Shown piece by piece: positions 37,809 to 46,685 of a stretch of DNA of 64,000 bases (within the stretch, counting starts at the first letter, position 1; every line of letters begins with the position of its first letter). This DNA comes from Stutzerimonas stutzeri. Its GTDB lineage: Bacteria > Pseudomonadota > Gammaproteobacteria > Pseudomonadales > Pseudomonadaceae. The notes below the pieces were generated by a model. It did not search any database, was not told the DNA's origin, and saw nothing but the letters and a program-made list of their open reading frames with translations. The stretch spans positions 1-64,000 of the forward strand of contig NZ_POUL01000001.1 in the NCBI RefSeq assembly GCF_002890895.1. The letters run 5' to 3'. The position numbers and the translations under genes are program-made.

Positions 37809-37947
37809 GCTCGGTCACGGAATGGACCGGCGGTTTGGCGCAGTGCTGGCGACTTGGTTATGATCTGCGAGCCAGCGCCGGTCGATGCGCTGCAGCCTCT
37901 CACGGGGCATTCCAGAGCGCCGGCATCTTTCAGGGATAGCAACCATC

Positions 37948-39336
37948 ATGTCAACCGTGACCGGTGAACGACGTAACGGCCTCGCGACTCGTCCATTGCG
38001 CGAGTACTACGCACGAGTCTTCGCCTATCTGATCTGTGCCGCCACGCTCGCTGCCGGTGTTTATACCCAGCAGTTCGGGCTCGAGCTCTTGTGGATGGTG
38101 CCGTACACACTCCTGTATCCGCACTTCGCCTATCACCTCAGCTACCGCTTCAAACGCGACCATCCGGAAACCACCTCACAGACCCTGTTGTGCCTCGATG
38201 CCCTCAATGCAGGCGCCGGAATCGTGCTGCTCGGAGGCAGCCTCGTACCGAGCCTGATGTTCATGCTGACGCTGAGTTTCAGCGCGCTGGTGGTCGGTAG
38301 CCTGCGTCATCTGTTGATGACGCTGTTGATGGTCTGCATCGGCGCTGGACTGACCAGCCTACTGGTGCCTTTGCGCTTCGAAGGCGTCAGCTCGGTCTTG
38401 GTATCCACAGTCAGCATCCTGCTCACCACGCTCTACGTGTGCGTAACGGCTTACTACGTCCACCAGCAGGGCATCCGTCTGGCGCAGGCACGCAGCGAAG
38501 TGGAGGCCCAACAGGCTAAAGCGGCGCGACTGGCCCGAAGCCTGGCCAAATACCTGTCACCGCAGGTATGGGAATCGATCTTCTCCGGCAAGCGCACCGT
38601 GCGTCTTGAAACTCAACGCAAGAAGCTCACCGTCTTCTTCTCGGACATCAAAGGCTTCACTGAGCTCTCGGAAGAACTGGAAGCCGAAGCCCTCACCGAT
38701 CTGCTCAACACCTACCTCAACGAGATGTCGAAAATCACGCTCAAGTACGGCGGCACCATCGACAAGTTCGTTGGCGACTGCGTGATGGTGTTTTTCGGCG
38801 ACCCCACCAGCCAGGGCGCGAAAAAGGACGCCGTGGCAGCGGTTTCGATGGCTATTGCCATGCGCAAGCACATGAAAGTCCTTCGCCAGCAATGGCGCGC
38901 CCAGGGCATTACCAAGCCGATGGAAATCCGCATGGGCATCAACACGGGCTATTGCACAGTCGGCAACTTCGGCGCCGACACTCGAATGGACTACACCATC
39001 ATCGGTCGCGAAGTGAATCTGGCGAGCCGCCTAGAAAGCTCCGCCGAAGCTGGCGAGATCCTCATTTCCCACGAAACCTATTCACTGGTCAAAGACGTCA
39101 TCATGTGCCGCGACAAAGGCCAGATCACGGTCAAAGGCTTTACCCGCCCGGTACAGATCTATCAGGTCGTGGACTTCCGACGCGACCTCGGCGCCACAAA
39201 CAGCTTCGTCGAGCACGAGTTGCCCGGCTTCTCGATGTACCTGGACACCAATGGCGTGCAGAACTTCGACAAGGAACGTGTTATCCAGGCGCTCAACCAG
39301 GCCGCCGAAAAACTGCGCGACAAAGTCATCATGTAA
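37948..39336 (+). CDS. cyaB: Membrane class III adenylate cyclase CyaB (MASE2 domain)
   Basis: A 462-residue cyclase making cAMP. An N-terminal MASE2 membrane domain of about six segments (residues ~20-190) is followed by a coiled linker and the catalytic domain: metal Asp in TVFFSDIKGFTEL, KFVGDCVMVFFGD, and IIGREVNLASRLE. Length and order match P. aeruginosa CyaB, the main cAMP source for Vfr-dependent gene control. The ATG at 37948 has AGGGATAG upstream. Confidence 0.9.
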   Translation: MSTVTGERRNGLATRPLREYYARVFAYLICAATLAAGVYTQQFGLELLWMVPYTLLYPHFAYHLSYRFKRDHPETTSQTLLCLDALNAGAGIVLLGGSLVPSLMFMLTLSFSALVVGSLRHLLMTLLMVCIGAGLTSLLVPLRFEGVSSVLVSTVSILLTTLYVCVTAYYVHQQGIRLAQARSEVEAQQAKAARLARSLAKYLSPQVWESIFSGKRTVRLETQRKKLTVFFSDIKGFTELSEELEAEALTDLLNTYLNEMSKITLKYGGTIDKFVGDCVMVFFGDPTSQGAKKDAVAAVSMAIAMRKHMKVLRQQWRAQGITKPMEIRMGINTGYCTVGNFGADTRMDYTIIGREVNLASRLESSAEAGEILISHETYSLVKDVIMCRDKGQITVKGFTRPVQIYQVVDFRRDLGATNSFVEHELPGFSMYLDTNGVQNFDKERVIQALNQAAEKLRDKVIM

Positions 39337-39411
39337 CGACCGCACGGCACGGGTCCGATCGCCATCACTCATCAATACCGGCCGGCGCTCCGCAAGCAGT
39401 CGAGGTCTACC

Positions 39412-40179
39412 ATGCCGCCCATCCTTTCCTTGCGTCATTACAACCGTGACCAGATCACCCATAGCCATGAGCACACGCAGCTGGTCTTCGGCCTGCGAGG
39501 ACGGTTGGATTTCGAGGTTGATGGCCATGGCAGCCGCATCCAACAACAGCTTCTGGCCGTCGTGCCCAGTGACACACGGCATGCCTGCGACAGCGCCGAG
39601 GGCAGTCTGTGTCTGGTCCTCGACATCCCGGATGGTGACTGGCTACGGCGACAGCTCGGCCACCACGCCGATTCGGCGCAGCGGCTGCTCGAACGCCCTG
39701 CTGCCCTGCACCTGAGCCAGACGCAAAGCCAACTGGTGGGCTGGCTCGCTGCCAGCCCCATCAACGACCCGATCATCAGCGAGCAAGGCGCTGCCCTTTT
39801 GCTGGCGAGCCTCGCCGCCGGCTGCAAACCCATTGCTCGGCAACACCCGCTGCCGATCACGGCGTTGCAGGATTTCGTCGATCGGCATCTGTCACATCCA
39901 CTCGAGGTAAAGGATCTTGCACGGTCGGTGGGCCTTTCGGTGCAGCGATTCCACGCACGCTTTGTCAGCGAAACGGGGCTCACGCCGCAGGCATTCATTC
40001 GACGTCGACGCCTGCATCAGGGCCGTGAGTTGCTGCTCAGCACCCCGCTCGCAGTAGGCGAGATTGCAGCGCGGGTAGGTTATGCCTCGCAAAGCGCCTT
40101 TACCGCAGCGCTTAGCCGCCAGTTCGGCATCACCCCACGTGAGGTCCGACGCGAGACGCTCGACAAACCGCAAGCGTGA
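39412..40179 (+). CDS. AraC-family regulator with cupin N-terminus
   Basis: A 255-residue regulator: N-terminal cupin (HSHEHTQLVFGLRGRLDFEVDG, given in part), C-terminal helix-turn-helix pair (LEVKDLARSVGLSVQRFHARF; VGEIAARVGYASQSAFTAALSRQFG). A GAGG precedes the start. It is followed in the same direction by a DMT permease, which it may control; the signal is unknown. Confidence 0.85.
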   Translation: MPPILSLRHYNRDQITHSHEHTQLVFGLRGRLDFEVDGHGSRIQQQLLAVVPSDTRHACDSAEGSLCLVLDIPDGDWLRRQLGHHADSAQRLLERPAALHLSQTQSQLVGWLAASPINDPIISEQGAALLLASLAAGCKPIARQHPLPITALQDFVDRHLSHPLEVKDLARSVGLSVQRFHARFVSETGLTPQAFIRRRRLHQGRELLLSTPLAVGEIAARVGYASQSAFTAALSRQFGITPREVRRETLDKPQA

Positions 40180-40320
40180 CGCGACAGACCATTCGCCTCG
40201 CACGGCCTACCATGAATCTTCACTGATGCAGATGCGTAAACGCATGCTATCGCGAGGCTTCATGACTCATTTCAGCTCATCCGCCCCCCACCTTCGGTCT
40301 GCTCCGCTGGACCTCATACC

Positions 40321-41229
40321 ATGACCCATCGTAACGCCCTGTTGGCGATTCACCTCGGCGCACTGATGTTCGGGTTGTCCGGTGTATTCGGCAAGCTGGC
40401 GGCGAGTACGCCTTTGATCATCACCCTCGGCCGAGCCGGCTTCGCTGTCGTGGCGTTGCTACTGGCCGCACAGCTGCTCCCCAACAAAGGCACGCAGCCA
40501 ACCGCACGCCAGCGGTTCGGACTGCTGCTCGGCGGGCTGCTACTCGGTGGACACTGGCTTACCTTTTTCCTGGCCGTAAAGGTGGCTGGAGTTGGCATCG
40601 CTACGCTGGGCTTCGCCAGTTTTCCCGCGTTTGCCATCCTGCTCGAGGGCGTGCTGTTTCGCGAGCGTACACGCCCCGCCGAGTTCGGCTTGGTCGCGCT
40701 GGTCTGCTTCGGTCTGCTGCTGGTGACCCCACAGTTCGATCTAGGAAGCCAGAGCACGCTGGGTCTGCTGTATGGGATCGTCTCCGGGTTGACGTTCGCC
40801 TTGCTTTCCCTACTCAACCGGGCAGTCACCCGCGACGTAGACCCGGTCCAGGCAGCGCTCTGGCAGAACGGCACCATCCTCCTGTGCCTTCTGCCCTTCA
40901 CGTGGACGTCCCTGCCGGCCGTACCAGCCATGGACTGGCTGTGGCTGGGCTTGCTCGGCGTGTTTTGTACGGGCCTCGCACACAGCCTGTTCGTGGCGAG
41001 CCTGAAGGTATTGAAGGCCCGGACCACCGCGGTGATCTTCGCGCTGGAACCGGTCTATGGCATCACCATCGCCTGGTGGTTGTTCAATGAACAACCCACG
41101 GTAAGGATGCTCGTCGGCGGCGCCTTGATCATCCTCGCCTCGGTCATCGCCAGTCGATTGAAAACACCGGTAGTCACCAACGCCGCCACGCCCTTGGCAA
41201 AAGCAGCACAAGTACAAGAGCGGCGCTAA
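40321..41229 (+). CDS. EamA/DMT-family permease
   Basis: A 302-residue inner-membrane transporter of about ten segments with two EamA repeats (GVFGKLAASTPLIITLGRAGFAVVAL in the first, VIFALEPVYGITIAWWLFNE in the second, both shortened here). Probably a metabolite exporter; substrate unknown. It follows the AraC gene by 141 bp. Confidence 0.85.
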   Translation: MTHRNALLAIHLGALMFGLSGVFGKLAASTPLIITLGRAGFAVVALLLAAQLLPNKGTQPTARQRFGLLLGGLLLGGHWLTFFLAVKVAGVGIATLGFASFPAFAILLEGVLFRERTRPAEFGLVALVCFGLLLVTPQFDLGSQSTLGLLYGIVSGLTFALLSLLNRAVTRDVDPVQAALWQNGTILLCLLPFTWTSLPAVPAMDWLWLGLLGVFCTGLAHSLFVASLKVLKARTTAVIFALEPVYGITIAWWLFNEQPTVRMLVGGALIILASVIASRLKTPVVTNAATPLAKAAQVQERR

Positions 41230-41265
41230 AACAATGTAGATGTCGCTGCAAGCGCTACGGCAGGC

Positions 41266-41550
41266 TCAGGGGCGGTCGTTATGCCCCAGATTTCGCTCTG
41301 GATCGATCTGGTCCCGCACCCGCTGTTTCAAGCTCTTGGCTTCGGGAAACCCGCCGTCCAGCTTGCGCTCCCAGATCTGCACTCCGTCACAGGTGATGTG
41401 AAAGGTTCCGCCCGTGGCAGGCACCAGCGACACCTTGCCGAGGTCATCCGAAAAGGTTGAGAGCAGTTCCTGGGCCAGCCAGGTAGCGCGCAACATCCAC
41501 TGGCACTGGGTGCAATAGGTGATGACAATTTCAGGCTTGGTAGCGGCCAT
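41266..41550 (-). CDS. SelT/SelW/SelH-family (Rdx-type) protein
   Basis: A 94-residue thioredoxin-like protein with the redox motif YCTQCQW (C13-x2-C16), GTFHITCDGVQIWERK and a C-terminal region with PEAKSLKQRVRD. Related to selenoprotein W, here with Cys in place of Sec. A redox role is inferred from the family; the partner is unknown. Confidence 0.85.
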   Translation of the reverse strand: MAATKPEIVITYCTQCQWMLRATWLAQELLSTFSDDLGKVSLVPATGGTFHITCDGVQIWERKLDGGFPEAKSLKQRVRDQIDPERNLGHNDRP

Positions 41551-41625
41551 ATCGAGGCGCTCGGGTAGCTGACGGGGCGCCTATAATAGCCGCCATTTTC
41601 ACGTCAGTTTGCCCGGTGTGCCTTC

Positions 41626-43806
41626 ATGTCTCGTCTGCTCTTTCTGCTGATACTGCTCGTCCCCCTGGCAGGCTATGCCGAAACCCAGCCACGCACAGGC
41701 CTGGTCCTTTCCGGCGGAGCCGCGAGGGGCCTTGCGCACATCGGTGTGCTGAAGGCGCTGGAAGAACAAGGCGTGCAGGTCGATGCGATTGCTGGCACCA
41801 GCATGGGTGCCGTGATCGGTGGCCTGTATGCTGCCGGCTACAGTGTCGATGAACTGGAAAAGCTGGCGCTCGAACTGGACTGGCAACAGGTACTCTCCGA
41901 TGTCCCTCCGCGCGAGGACATCCCTTTCCGACGCAAGCAGGACGACCGAGATTTCCTGGTCAAACGCAAGCTGAGCTTTCGCGACGATGGCAGCCTCGGC
42001 CTGCCCCTCGGCGTTATTCAGGGTCAGAACCTGTCGCTGCTGCTCGAGCGCCTGTTGGTTCACGCCAGTGACACCCGTGACTTCGACCGACTACCCATCC
42101 CGTTTCGCGCAGTCGCAACGGATATCGCCAATGACAAGAAGGTGATCTTTCGCAGCGGCCACCTCCCTCAGGCCATTCGCGCCAGCATGTCGATCCCGGC
42201 AGTTTTCGCCCCGGTCGAACTCGACGGCCGGCTACTGGTCGACGGCGGCATGGTCGACAACATCCCCATGGACGTTGCACGGGACATGGGCGTAGACCGG
42301 CTGATCGTGGTGGACATCGGCACCCCTCTTCTACCTCGCGAGCAGCTGCTCACTGTCGTCGATGTGCTCAACCAATCGACCACCATGATGACGCGACGCA
42401 ACTCAGAAGCGCAGTTGGCCACCCTGCGTCCAGAAGACCTGCTGGTGCAACCGATGCTGGCAGGGTTTGGGGCGACCGATTTCGCGAGAGCCGAGCAGCT
42501 GATCGATGCCGGTTATCGCGCCGCCGATGCCTTGGGTGCGCGGCTGGCTACCATGCGCAGCGAAAGCGGCGGCAACCTTTCGCTGAGCCTTGCCCGTTCG
42601 GCCGAGCCGCGCAACCCGCTGATCAGCGCCGTGCGCATCGAGAACGATTCCAAGGTCAGCGATGCGGTGGTACGCCGACACATCCGTCAGCAGACCGGTA
42701 AGCGACTGGATTTGCAGGGCCTGCAGAAGGACATGGGCACGCTGTACGGACTCGATTACTTCGAGCAGGTCGAGTACCGAGTGGTCCACGACAAGCTTGG
42801 CAATACCCTGGTCATCACGACCCGAGAGAAGCGCTCCGGCACCGATTATCTGCGCCTTGGGATCAACCTCTCGGATGATTTTCGAGGCGATAGCGCCTTC
42901 AACATTGGCGCAAGTTTTCGCAAGAATGGCATCAACCAACTCGGTGCCGAGTGGCTGACGCGCCTGCAACTGGGCGATCATCAGGAGTTCTTCAGTGAGT
43001 TCTACCAGCCGCTGGACGCCGGCTCGCGCTGGTTCGTGGCGCCCAACCTGTTTGCCGAGGCGCAAAACGTCGAAGCAATTCTGGATAACGACCCGATCGC
43101 CGAGTACCGCCTGCAACGTTATGGCTACGGGCTGAACCTGGGCCGGCAGATCGCCAATAACGGTGAAATCCGCTTCGGTGTAGGCCAGGCCTGGGGTGAG
43201 GCCGATGTCCGAGTCGGCGATCAGCAGCTGCCGGACTTCTCGTTCGAGGAAGGTTACTACCAGCTGAAATATTCATTCGACACGGTGGACGACGTCGACT
43301 TCCCTCGCGAGGGCGAGGACATTGGGCTCACCCTTCGCCAGTACGATCCAAGCCTGGGCTCCGATGGGCGCTATCGTCAGTGGGAATTCCGCCTGGACAA
43401 GGCCGTCAGCTTCGGCCTGGACACATTGGTATTTGGCGGCCGCTACGGGCGCACGCTGGACGATGCTGAGATCGTCACATCAAGCTTTCTGCTCGGTGGG
43501 GCGCGGCAGTTGTCGGGCTTCCGGCAAGACGCCCTGTCCGGGCAGAACATCAGCCTGGCGCGGATGATCTATTTCCGCCGAATGACGCCGCGCTCGTTCC
43601 TGCCGCTGGACTTTCCTTTGTACCTGGGCGCATCGCTCGAGCGAGGGCGCGCCTGGAACAACGACAATGCGTTCGATAGCGGCTATATCAACGCCGGCAG
43701 TGTGTTCGTTGGCTACGAAACACCTTTGGGCCCGCTGAACTTCAGCTACGGTCTGAATGACGAGGCCGAGCGGGCCATGTATCTGAATCTAGGACGCAGT
43801 TTCTGA
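41626..43806 (+). CDS. plpD: Patatin-like phospholipase autotransporter PlpD (type Vd)
   Basis: A 726-residue outer-membrane protein: signal peptide (residues ~1-18), patatin lipase domain with oxyanion GGAARG (30-35), nucleophile S59 in GTSMG and catalytic D206 in VDGG, a POTRA-like domain (about 320-400), and a C-terminal 16-strand barrel ending MYLNLGRSF. P. aeruginosa PlpD (728 residues) is a secreted phospholipase A1. All catalytic residues are intact. The ribosome site is weak. Confidence 0.92.
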   Translation: MSRLLFLLILLVPLAGYAETQPRTGLVLSGGAARGLAHIGVLKALEEQGVQVDAIAGTSMGAVIGGLYAAGYSVDELEKLALELDWQQVLSDVPPREDIPFRRKQDDRDFLVKRKLSFRDDGSLGLPLGVIQGQNLSLLLERLLVHASDTRDFDRLPIPFRAVATDIANDKKVIFRSGHLPQAIRASMSIPAVFAPVELDGRLLVDGGMVDNIPMDVARDMGVDRLIVVDIGTPLLPREQLLTVVDVLNQSTTMMTRRNSEAQLATLRPEDLLVQPMLAGFGATDFARAEQLIDAGYRAADALGARLATMRSESGGNLSLSLARSAEPRNPLISAVRIENDSKVSDAVVRRHIRQQTGKRLDLQGLQKDMGTLYGLDYFEQVEYRVVHDKLGNTLVITTREKRSGTDYLRLGINLSDDFRGDSAFNIGASFRKNGINQLGAEWLTRLQLGDHQEFFSEFYQPLDAGSRWFVAPNLFAEAQNVEAILDNDPIAEYRLQRYGYGLNLGRQIANNGEIRFGVGQAWGEADVRVGDQQLPDFSFEEGYYQLKYSFDTVDDVDFPREGEDIGLTLRQYDPSLGSDGRYRQWEFRLDKAVSFGLDTLVFGGRYGRTLDDAEIVTSSFLLGGARQLSGFRQDALSGQNISLARMIYFRRMTPRSFLPLDFPLYLGASLERGRAWNNDNAFDSGYINAGSVFVGYETPLGPLNFSYGLNDEAERAMYLNLGRSF

Positions 43807-43836
43807 TTGCTGCGCCCGTTCAATACTTCAACGCCA

Positions 43837-45801
43837 TCAGCCGATCATTGCCAGCAACTCGTTGACCTGCCGCCGCTGCGCTTCATCGCCCTCAGTCGCA
43901 AGGGTTTCGAGAATGCTGCACGCACGCTCCATATCACCCTGTTTGATATACGCAACTGCCTGGTTAAGACGAACCAGATGTTCAGGGTTTGGCTCTAGCT
44001 GGCGCAGCTCCTCTGCCGTGGGCTTCGACTCGACCGGTTCCACATTGCCGAGCAACGATGTCAGCTCGCCAAGCGTCAGCGCTTCATCGAAACCATCGAT
44101 CAATGGTTGCGCGGGATAAGACTGCCTGACCTCTGCCGCTGAGCTTTGCAGGGCGGGAGCGGATGCAGCATCCAAAAAGTCCGCCGCCAATGATTCATCC
44201 AAAATAAAGGTAATGTCCGGATCCAGCAAAGCCTCAGGGTCCGGTTTTGCTGCAGCAACTGCCGAAGCCAGCGCGGGATGCAACGCGAGCAGCTGATCGA
44301 GCTGTGCGTCCGCACCGCCGGCCTGCAGATATGCTTCAGCTGCGGCGCTGTAGCCTTCGGCGTCACCGGCCTCAGCAAGAAGCCCGAGATGGCGAAATCG
44401 AATATCGAGTTGTGCCGGCGCTCGCTCGATGCCACGTGACAGCACGTCGATCGCTTCATCGCGGCGGCCATAGGTGATGTATATATTGGCCGCTTCGAGC
44501 ACGTCGGTCTCGCTGACCGAGGCATGCGCGGGCTGACGAGGCATTTCCGGCGCAGCCGCGACAGCCACCGGTGGTACGCGCGCCGGCTGGGCTGCAACCA
44601 AGGGCGCTGCATCCGGGTATTTTGGTTCAGGCTTTTTACGGCGACTGAACCACAAGCCGCCCAGCAGCATGGAAATCAATACGCCCCCGCCCGGCAACGT
44701 CCAGTCCTGCCAGCGGAATGACGAAAAAGGCTCGGCTGGGGTCGACACAGCGGCTGGCTGCTTGATCGGCTGGCTCTGCGGCATGACCGCTGGCGCCGAC
44801 GGTTGGCCAGTTAGCGAAGCGTTGGTTTGCGGAGCTCTTTGCTCGGCCAGTTGAGCAGTAACGGCTTCGAGCTGCAGCCGCATGTCGATGAGCATTTGCT
44901 TGAGCTGCTGATTCTCTTCACGACTCGCGGCCAGTTCTTCGAACAACTGCCGGCGCAACATCGCCACCTGATCATCGACAAGTGCCGGATCGGCAGGTAC
45001 GGGCGCAGTGGGCTCGGCATCAGCTGCCAGCGGGCTCTGCACGATGGTCTCCGTCATTGGCGCTGGCGTAACGGGCTCGACGAGCTCTGCTGTGGTTTGT
45101 ATGGCTGCGTCGGGCAGCAGCAGATCAGCACCCGCCTTGAGACGCGCCGCATCACCACCGGCGAACGCATCAGGGTTCAGCGCCAGAATGTCGCGCATCA
45201 ACTGCGCCTGTGATGTCTGTGAGCCATCTGTGTAGGAGCCGGCGATGGTCCACAGGCTCTCGCCGCTCGCCACCCTGTGGCGCTGGCCCTGAGACGCTTG
45301 CGGCAACTCTGCAGACGGCACGAAACGCGATGGCTCGACGGGCGCCGGCGAAGCTACGGCTTGCGGATTATTCACGACGAAGCTGGTCGAGGTCTCGGGC
45401 GAGCTCGGCATCGGGTCGAGCAGAACCGTGTACTCACGGAGCATCCGGCTTTTTGCTCGGGTGATCTCGACCAGAAAATTCAGATAAGGCTCGCGGACGG
45501 GCTTGTTGGACGCAACGCGGATGCGACTGCGATTACTGTCGATCACTGGCGTGAAGCGCAGATCCTGCAGAAACGCCGGACGCTCGACGCCAACTCGCGC
45601 AAAGTCAGCGCTGGAAGCCAATACGACACGAATGTCATCAGCGCTCAGATCGCCTACGTCCAGCAGATCAATTTCGGCGCTCAGCGGCTGATTCAGTGCC
45701 GAATTGAGCGTGATGTCGCCCATACCCAGGGCGGAAACCATTCCCGAATAAATCAGTGAGCCAGAGGCCACTGTGAACAAGACTCGACGACCGAGTGCCA
45801 T
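43837..45801 (-). CDS. FimV-like LysM/TPR membrane protein
   Basis: A 654-residue FimV-family protein: signal or membrane start, FimV N-terminal domain (GMGDITLNSALNQPLSAEIDLLD), LysM peptidoglycan-binding segment (HRVASGESLWTIAGSY), Gln-rich coiled coil (~300-340), a transmembrane segment (~400), and a cytoplasmic part with the conserved FimV C-terminal TPR. It is shorter than classical FimV and lacks the usual asd/truA neighbours, so it is probably a paralogue. GGAGG fixes the ATG at 45801. Confidence 0.8.
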   Translation of the reverse strand: MALGRRVLFTVASGSLIYSGMVSALGMGDITLNSALNQPLSAEIDLLDVGDLSADDIRVVLASSADFARVGVERPAFLQDLRFTPVIDSNRSRIRVASNKPVREPYLNFLVEITRAKSRMLREYTVLLDPMPSSPETSTSFVVNNPQAVASPAPVEPSRFVPSAELPQASQGQRHRVASGESLWTIAGSYTDGSQTSQAQLMRDILALNPDAFAGGDAARLKAGADLLLPDAAIQTTAELVEPVTPAPMTETIVQSPLAADAEPTAPVPADPALVDDQVAMLRRQLFEELAASREENQQLKQMLIDMRLQLEAVTAQLAEQRAPQTNASLTGQPSAPAVMPQSQPIKQPAAVSTPAEPFSSFRWQDWTLPGGGVLISMLLGGLWFSRRKKPEPKYPDAAPLVAAQPARVPPVAVAAAPEMPRQPAHASVSETDVLEAANIYITYGRRDEAIDVLSRGIERAPAQLDIRFRHLGLLAEAGDAEGYSAAAEAYLQAGGADAQLDQLLALHPALASAVAAAKPDPEALLDPDITFILDESLAADFLDAASAPALQSSAAEVRQSYPAQPLIDGFDEALTLGELTSLLGNVEPVESKPTAEELRQLEPNPEHLVRLNQAVAYIKQGDMERACSILETLATEGDEAQRRQVNELLAMIG

Positions 45802-45935
45802 GAAACCTCCGCTGGTGGCGCTCGGCGTGTTTCGTCGCCGGTCCACGGTTCGATTACTGAACTGTGACGCGGTTATCGACTGATGCAGCAGAAAGTAGAG
45901 GCAGTTCGTCGGCTTGCGCGCGAAAGCATTGTGCC

Positions 45936-45964
45936 ATCATTTGCAAACCATAGCCTAACGTCAA
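45936..45964 (-). promoter_or_regulatory. Candidate promoter of the fimV-like gene
   Basis: Minus-strand TTGACG (45959-45964), 17 bp, AATGAT (45936-45941), about 135 bp before the start codon. The -35 is good, the -10 fair. Confidence 0.35.
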
Positions 45965-46080
45965 AGGACAAACGGCAGCGAGAGGCAGTGCCTGGAATTG
46001 GTCGCTCAAGTATTCGCTTCAAAACCGTCACGTTTTGCTTGCAAGCCTTCACCCACGAGGCAATCTTGCCAGCGGCGCTA

Positions 46081-46518
46081 TCAACGTTTGGCTTTCACCA
46101 GGTTAGCCAGGATGCGTTCATGCACTTGCTGGCATTTGCGCAGATCCTCTTCATCAATGCCATCGAAGAGCTCCTGGCGAACCTGCGTGGAAATTGCCTC
46201 GATTCTCTGAATAAGAGGACGCGCCGGAGCACCGAGCGTGATCAGTTTGGCGCGACGATCACCGGGCGCCGGCTGGCGGTGGACGAGCCCTTGGGCTTCG
46301 AGACTGTCCAGCAACCGCGCCAATGTCGGACCCTCAACCGCAACGCTTTGCGCAAGCTCACGTTGTGTCGGGTCGTGATCGAACCGGGCCAGATGCAGCA
46401 GCACCAACCATCGAGCCTGAGAAAGATCGAGATCTGCCAGACGACGGTCCAGCTCGGCGCGCCAGCCACGCGAAAGTTGAGCCAACTGCATGGCGAAGCG
46501 GTGTTGGTCGGGATACAT
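46081..46518 (-). CDS. MarR/SlyA-family transcriptional regulator
   Basis: A 145-residue winged-helix regulator with DLSQARWLVLLHLARFD, QRELAQSVAVEGPTLARLLD as recognition region and the wing VHRQPAPGDRRAKLITLG. Closest in appearance to SlyA. The target is unknown; it stands between the fimV-like gene and recQ in the same direction. Confidence 0.85.
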   Translation of the reverse strand: MYPDQHRFAMQLAQLSRGWRAELDRRLADLDLSQARWLVLLHLARFDHDPTQRELAQSVAVEGPTLARLLDSLEAQGLVHRQPAPGDRRAKLITLGAPARPLIQRIEAISTQVRQELFDGIDEEDLRKCQQVHERILANLVKAKR

Positions 46519-46685
46519 GGAGCGGTCTTTCCGGAAAAACTAATTATTAGTGAGCTAACCACAGCACCGGAAGACTGGCAAGGCTACCATCGACTCGGGT
46601 ACGTAACCCAGTGTTGCGGTGCCCCGCGCTAGCCGACACGCCAAACAAGCGCAGCGGCAATACGCCGCACTGCACCCGTCGGGCG

